From Sphaerisporangium rubeum (lineage in GTDB: Bacteria > Actinomycetota > Actinomycetes > Streptosporangiales > Streptosporangiaceae): 64,000 bases of DNA. Below are positions 61,038 through 64,000 of this stretch, piece by piece. The stretch spans positions 3,774,501 to 3,838,500 of the forward strand of contig NZ_JACHIU010000001.1 of NCBI RefSeq assembly GCF_014207705.1, given 5' to 3'. Positions within the stretch are counted from its first letter, which is position 1, and every line of letters starts with the position of its first letter. Under the pieces are notes generated by a model. It was not told the DNA's origin. It saw only the letters and a list, made by a program, of their open reading frames with translations, and did no database searches. A program made the position numbers and the translations under genes.

Positions 61038-61766
61038 ATGAGACCGGTGGACCTGGCGCGCGAGCACGGCCTGTCCACCCAGGCGATCAGGAACTACGAG
61101 GACGCCGGCATCCTCCCCGCCGCCGAGCGGACCTTCCACGGCTACCGCGTCTACACGGCGACGCACGCGCAGGCCCTGCGCGCGTTCCTCTCCCTGGTGC
61201 CCGGCCACGGTCACCAGACCGCCACCTCGATCATGCAGGCGGTCAACCGTGGCGCCATCGACGACGCGCTGCGGCTCATCGACGACAGCCACGGCCGGCT
61301 CCTCGACGACCGCCGCACCCTGCAGGCCGTCGACGCCGCGCTCCGCGACCTGGCCCCCGTGCCGCAGGAACGCGGCGACACGTTCATCGGCCCGCTGGCG
61401 CGACGGCTCGGCCTGCGGCCCGCCACCTTGCGCAAGTGGGAGAACGCCGGCCTGGTCCAGCCGCGCCGTGACCCGCGCACCGGTTACCGCGTCTACAGCG
61501 CGGCGGACGTCCGCGACGTCCGGCTGGCGCACCAGCTCAGACGCGGCGGCTACCTGCTGGACCAGATCGCCCCCCTGATCGCTCAGGTCCGCGCCGCCGG
61601 TGGCGTGGCGCCGCTGGAGTCCACCTTGCGCGACTGGCAGGCCCGCCTGTCGGCCCGGGGCCGCGCCATGCTCCAGGGTGCCGCCGACCTGCACGCCTAC
61701 CTTGGTGTCCGCCAACCGTGTGCGGAGGCGGCCGGAGCGCGGTCACGTGCCTACGACTGCACCTGA
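61038..61766 (+). CDS. MerR-family regulator with two HTH domains (TioE-like)
   Basis: A 242-residue protein that contains two MerR winged helices in one chain: MRPVDLAREHGLSTQAIRNY (residues 1-20) with GYRVYTATHAQALRAF, and FIGPLARRLGLRPATLRKWE near residue 117 with GYRVYSAADVRDVRLAHQL. A normal MerR has one and dimerises. Here the duplicated pattern could contact both half-sites from one polypeptide. A short helical stretch separates the two. AAAGGGTGG precedes the ATG. Divergent from the esterase gene; its last 16 bases overlap the convergent permease gene. Confidence 0.88.
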   Translation: MRPVDLAREHGLSTQAIRNYEDAGILPAAERTFHGYRVYTATHAQALRAFLSLVPGHGHQTATSIMQAVNRGAIDDALRLIDDSHGRLLDDRRTLQAVDAALRDLAPVPQERGDTFIGPLARRLGLRPATLRKWENAGLVQPRRDPRTGYRVYSAADVRDVRLAHQLRRGGYLLDQIAPLIAQVRAAGGVAPLESTLRDWQARLSARGRAMLQGAADLHAYLGVRQPCAEAAGARSRAYDCT

Positions 61767-63286
61767 CGCGACGTCTTCCTGTGGTGCACGGCCGTCGCCA
61801 CCGCGAGGCAGACGGCGGCGTATCCGCAGGTCACCGCCAACCCTCCCCATGGCGGCAGGGGATAGTACCCCCCGAGCAGCGACGAGCCGACGTCCACGTG
61901 CGCGAACGTGGGGACGCTCTGCGTGATCGCGAACCCGGCGGCAGGAGTGACCACCAGCAGCCACGGCGCGATGCCCGCCGACGCCGGGAACCAGGGCACG
62001 ACGACCAGCGCCACAGCCAGACCGGCGGCGACGACACTCCGTCTCACCAGCGCGGCCAGACCCAGAGCCAGTACGGCGGCGGCCGCGGTCAGCGCCGCGT
62101 ACCCGGCGACCACCCGGAACCCGGTGAGCAGGGTGATCGGCTGGATCGGGTTCTGGTTGGCGCGCAGCAGCGCCAGGCCGGTGGGGACCACGATCCCCGA
62201 GGTCACCAGCCCCGCCGCGAACGCGACCGCGCCGATCACCACGGCCTGGGCCGCCGTCCGCCGCGCCGGATGCGACCCCGCCGGCGAACCGGTGCCGGTC
62301 CCCGCGGGCCGATGGCCGGCCGTGACGAACGTCACCGCCGCCACGAGCACCGGGATCAACCCCACGGCGCCGCCGATCAGCGTGAGATCGGCCCGCATAC
62401 CACCTTCCATCGTGGCGGGCCCGATGTCACCGCTGCCGGTCACCACGAACCTGCCGCCGGACGCCACGACCCCGCCGGGGTGGTGCGGGGTCCTGCCGTC
62501 GGCCTCCATGACGGCCCCGACGTCGTCATGCCGCCACAAGCCACCGGCGCCTTGTACCGTGACCTGGTCGAAGGTGGCGGTGACCTGCGCGAAGGCCTGT
62601 GCCCTCTCCCACAGCACGCCTGGCGATGTGGCGAACAGCCCGATCTCGGCCGTGTCCGGCAGCCCCGGCAGCTCGACCGTGCCGACCTCGGCCCACGTCC
62701 TGCCGTCGCCGGACTCGTAGCCGCTGACGGTGTCGCCGGACCTGGTCAGCCGCAGCCACGTCGGGCCGTCACCCGGACCGCCGGCCCTGTCGTGGACGTA
62801 GTTGTCCTGCATCCGCACGCCGTGGCCGCCGGTGAGCATGACGGCGGCGTACGGTGTGCCGGGCTTGAGACTGTGCCGGACGATGAGCCCGGCCTTGGCC
62901 CACGGCACCATCCCCTTGGCGATGTTCCGCTCCCCGGGGACGACATCCGGCATCCGCATCTCACCGGTCATGTCCGACACGCGGGCCGTGATGCTTCCGT
63001 TCCCCGTGAGCGGCTGGTGCACGAAGAAGTACTTGTCCCGCACCGCCGTGCCGTCGGGTCCCCGCAACGGCGCGGGACAGGGACCCTCGCCTTTCCCCGT
63101 CGCACACGTACTGCGGACCCCTCCGGCGACCAGCAGGCCGAGCGACACGGTGACCAGCACGGACGCCGCCATGGCGAACGTCCAGCCGCGCGCGGAACGG
63201 AACCTGGCCCACTCCTCACGCAGGGATCGGCGGAAATCGTCTCGTCCGGCCCGCGGGCCGGATCGGTCAGCCGTAGTTGAACTCAT
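61751..63286 (-). CDS. ABC-2-like membrane protein with an extracytoplasmic lectin-like insertion
   Basis: A 511-residue protein. One N-terminal helix (FAMAASVLVTVSLGLLVAGG, about 35-54) is followed by an outer domain of about 220 residues, then five or six helices (about 290-500). The outer domain resembles DUF1349/concanavalin-like folds: NGSITARVSDMTG, AKAGLIVRHSL, and VSGYESGDGRTWAEVGTVEL are the beta-sandwich turns. The helical part resembles ABC-2-type permeases, but no ATPase gene lies beside it in the window. ATG at 63286 is chosen from the cytosolic start. An OmpR-type regulator diverges from it. Confidence 0.78.
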   Translation of the reverse strand: MSSTTADRSGPRAGRDDFRRSLREEWARFRSARGWTFAMAASVLVTVSLGLLVAGGVRSTCATGKGEGPCPAPLRGPDGTAVRDKYFFVHQPLTGNGSITARVSDMTGEMRMPDVVPGERNIAKGMVPWAKAGLIVRHSLKPGTPYAAVMLTGGHGVRMQDNYVHDRAGGPGDGPTWLRLTRSGDTVSGYESGDGRTWAEVGTVELPGLPDTAEIGLFATSPGVLWERAQAFAQVTATFDQVTVQGAGGLWRHDDVGAVMEADGRTPHHPGGVVASGGRFVVTGSGDIGPATMEGGMRADLTLIGGAVGLIPVLVAAVTFVTAGHRPAGTGTGSPAGSHPARRTAAQAVVIGAVAFAAGLVTSGIVVPTGLALLRANQNPIQPITLLTGFRVVAGYAALTAAAAVLALGLAALVRRSVVAAGLAVALVVVPWFPASAGIAPWLLVVTPAAGFAITQSVPTFAHVDVGSSLLGGYYPLPPWGGLAVTCGYAAVCLAVATAVHHRKTSRQVQS

Positions 63287-63426
63287 GCCGACCCGTTGTA
63301 CGCGGCCCCGGGTTCCCACCCGGTCGCGGCCGGTGCGACCCGGCCGGAACCCGGGGTCTGGCATCGTGGACGCATGGCTCCTCGACCCGCCGGACGGTCC
63401 GGCACGACGACCGGCGGCGGCCGGCG

Positions 63427-64000
63427 GTGAGGGTCCTCGTCGTCGAGGACTTCGAGATCCTCGCCCGCTCCATCGGCACCGGGCTGCGCCGCGAAGGCAT
63501 GGCCGTCGACGTCGTCCTGGACGGGACCGCCGCCGTCGACCGGCTCGCCGTCACCCGGTACGACGTGGTGATCCTCGACCGCGACCTGCCGGGGGTGCAC
63601 GGCGACGAGATCTGCCGGCGCCTCGCCGGCGGCCGCTGCCCGAGCCGCGTACTGATGCTCACCGCCTCCGGCACGATCGAGGACCGCGTCGACGGGCTGA
63701 GCCTCGGCGCCGACGACTACCTCCCCAAGCCCTTCGCGTTCGCCGAACTGGTCGCCCGCGTCCGTGCCCTGGCCCGCCGCGCCACCCCTCCCCTGCCGCC
63801 TGTCTTGGCGTACGGGGACATCACCCTCGATCCGGCCCGCCGCGTCGCGTCCCGGGCCGGCCGGCGCCTCGAACTGAGCCCCAGGGAGTTCGCGCTGCTC
63901 GAATGCCTGCTCGGCGTGCCGGGCCGGGTCGTCTCCAGTGAGGAACTGCTGGAACGCGTCTGGGACGAGGCCGCCGACCCCTTCACCAGCGCGGTCAAGC
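63427..64000 (+). CDS. OmpR/PhoB-type response regulator (3' partial)
   Basis: At least 191 residues; the right edge cuts it within the DNA-binding domain. Receiver: VEDFEILARSIGTGLRREG with acidic ED, phosphorylated Asp in VVILDRDLPGVHGDE, Lys in YLPKPFAFAELVARVRAL. Winged helix: LELSPREFALLECLLGVPGR and SSEELLERVWDEA. GTG at 63427 is chosen; the usual second acidic residue after the first Glu-Asp is replaced by Phe (EDF). A sensor kinase would be expected just right of the window. It diverges from the permease gene at 61751-63286, a possible target. Confidence 0.93.
   Translation, partial: MRVLVVEDFEILARSIGTGLRREGMAVDVVLDGTAAVDRLAVTRYDVVILDRDLPGVHGDEICRRLAGGRCPSRVLMLTASGTIEDRVDGLSLGADDYLPKPFAFAELVARVRALARRATPPLPPVLAYGDITLDPARRVASRAGRRLELSPREFALLECLLGVPGRVVSSEELLERVWDEAADPFTSAVK

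Overview
The window is chromosomal DNA from a very high-GC actinomycete, most like the Streptosporangiales/Streptomycetales. Evidence: strong GC bias at third codon positions, a SARP/AfsR-type regulator, a SigE-family sigma factor, a mycothiol-type DinB-fold enzyme, several two-component systems of the LuxR type, PPK2, phosphoketolase, and many genes that begin a fixed few bases after a TANNNT -10 box with no ribosome binding site (leaderless starts). No rRNA, tRNA, CRISPR array, transposase or phage structural gene was seen.

Layout. 0-4 kb: an RND efflux pump gene cut by the left edge, then a Tat-exported hemerythrin-like protein. 4-7.5 kb: leaderless purB, an overlapping GNAT gene, and a DUF4037 nucleotidyltransferase-like gene. 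7.5-12.4 kb: what looks like a replication-terminus locus. It holds two Xer-type tyrosine recombinase genes, an aldo/keto reductase, a RidA protein, a roughly 1-kb gene-free segment with a strong dif candidate (11579-11606), and an abrupt GC-skew inversion. GGGGGAGC octamers point toward this site from both sides: 13 of 13 to the left read rightward, and 5 of 5 to the right read leftward. 12.4-26.5 kb: flavin reductase, serine hydrolase, a large SARP regulator, FAD oxidoreductase, CBS protein, lipid kinase, a sigma factor with a probable membrane partner, a DinB-like enzyme, a TrmH methyltransferase, and a TetR gene diverging from a carotenoid-oxygenase remnant that lacks the catalytic core.

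26.5-31.6 kb: a gluconate locus. A GntR/FadR repressor diverges from gluconokinase, followed by a ferritin-like gene and, convergently, phosphoketolase; together they could route gluconate through pentose phosphate to acetyl-phosphate. 31.7-34.7 kb: an ABC-2 exporter (ATPase plus two permeases) followed by an SMR protein. 34.9-44.9 kb: DUF952, radical SAM, L,D-transpeptidase lipoprotein, RecD2-like helicase, an M20 peptidase broken by a 1-base frameshift, a second serine hydrolase, a DHFR-fold protein and PPK2.

45-54.5 kb: a signalling block with three histidine kinase/response regulator pairs around a MacB-like ABC exporter. 54.6-64 kb: zinc-independent quinone-oxidoreductase-like enzyme, CGNR regulator, MFS exporter with a readable promoter and operator, a zinc-ribbon/coiled-coil protein with a small HTH-like neighbour, an erythromycin-esterase-like gene diverging from a MerR regulator with two HTH domains, an ABC-2-like permease with a large extracytoplasmic insertion, and an OmpR-type response regulator cut by the right edge.
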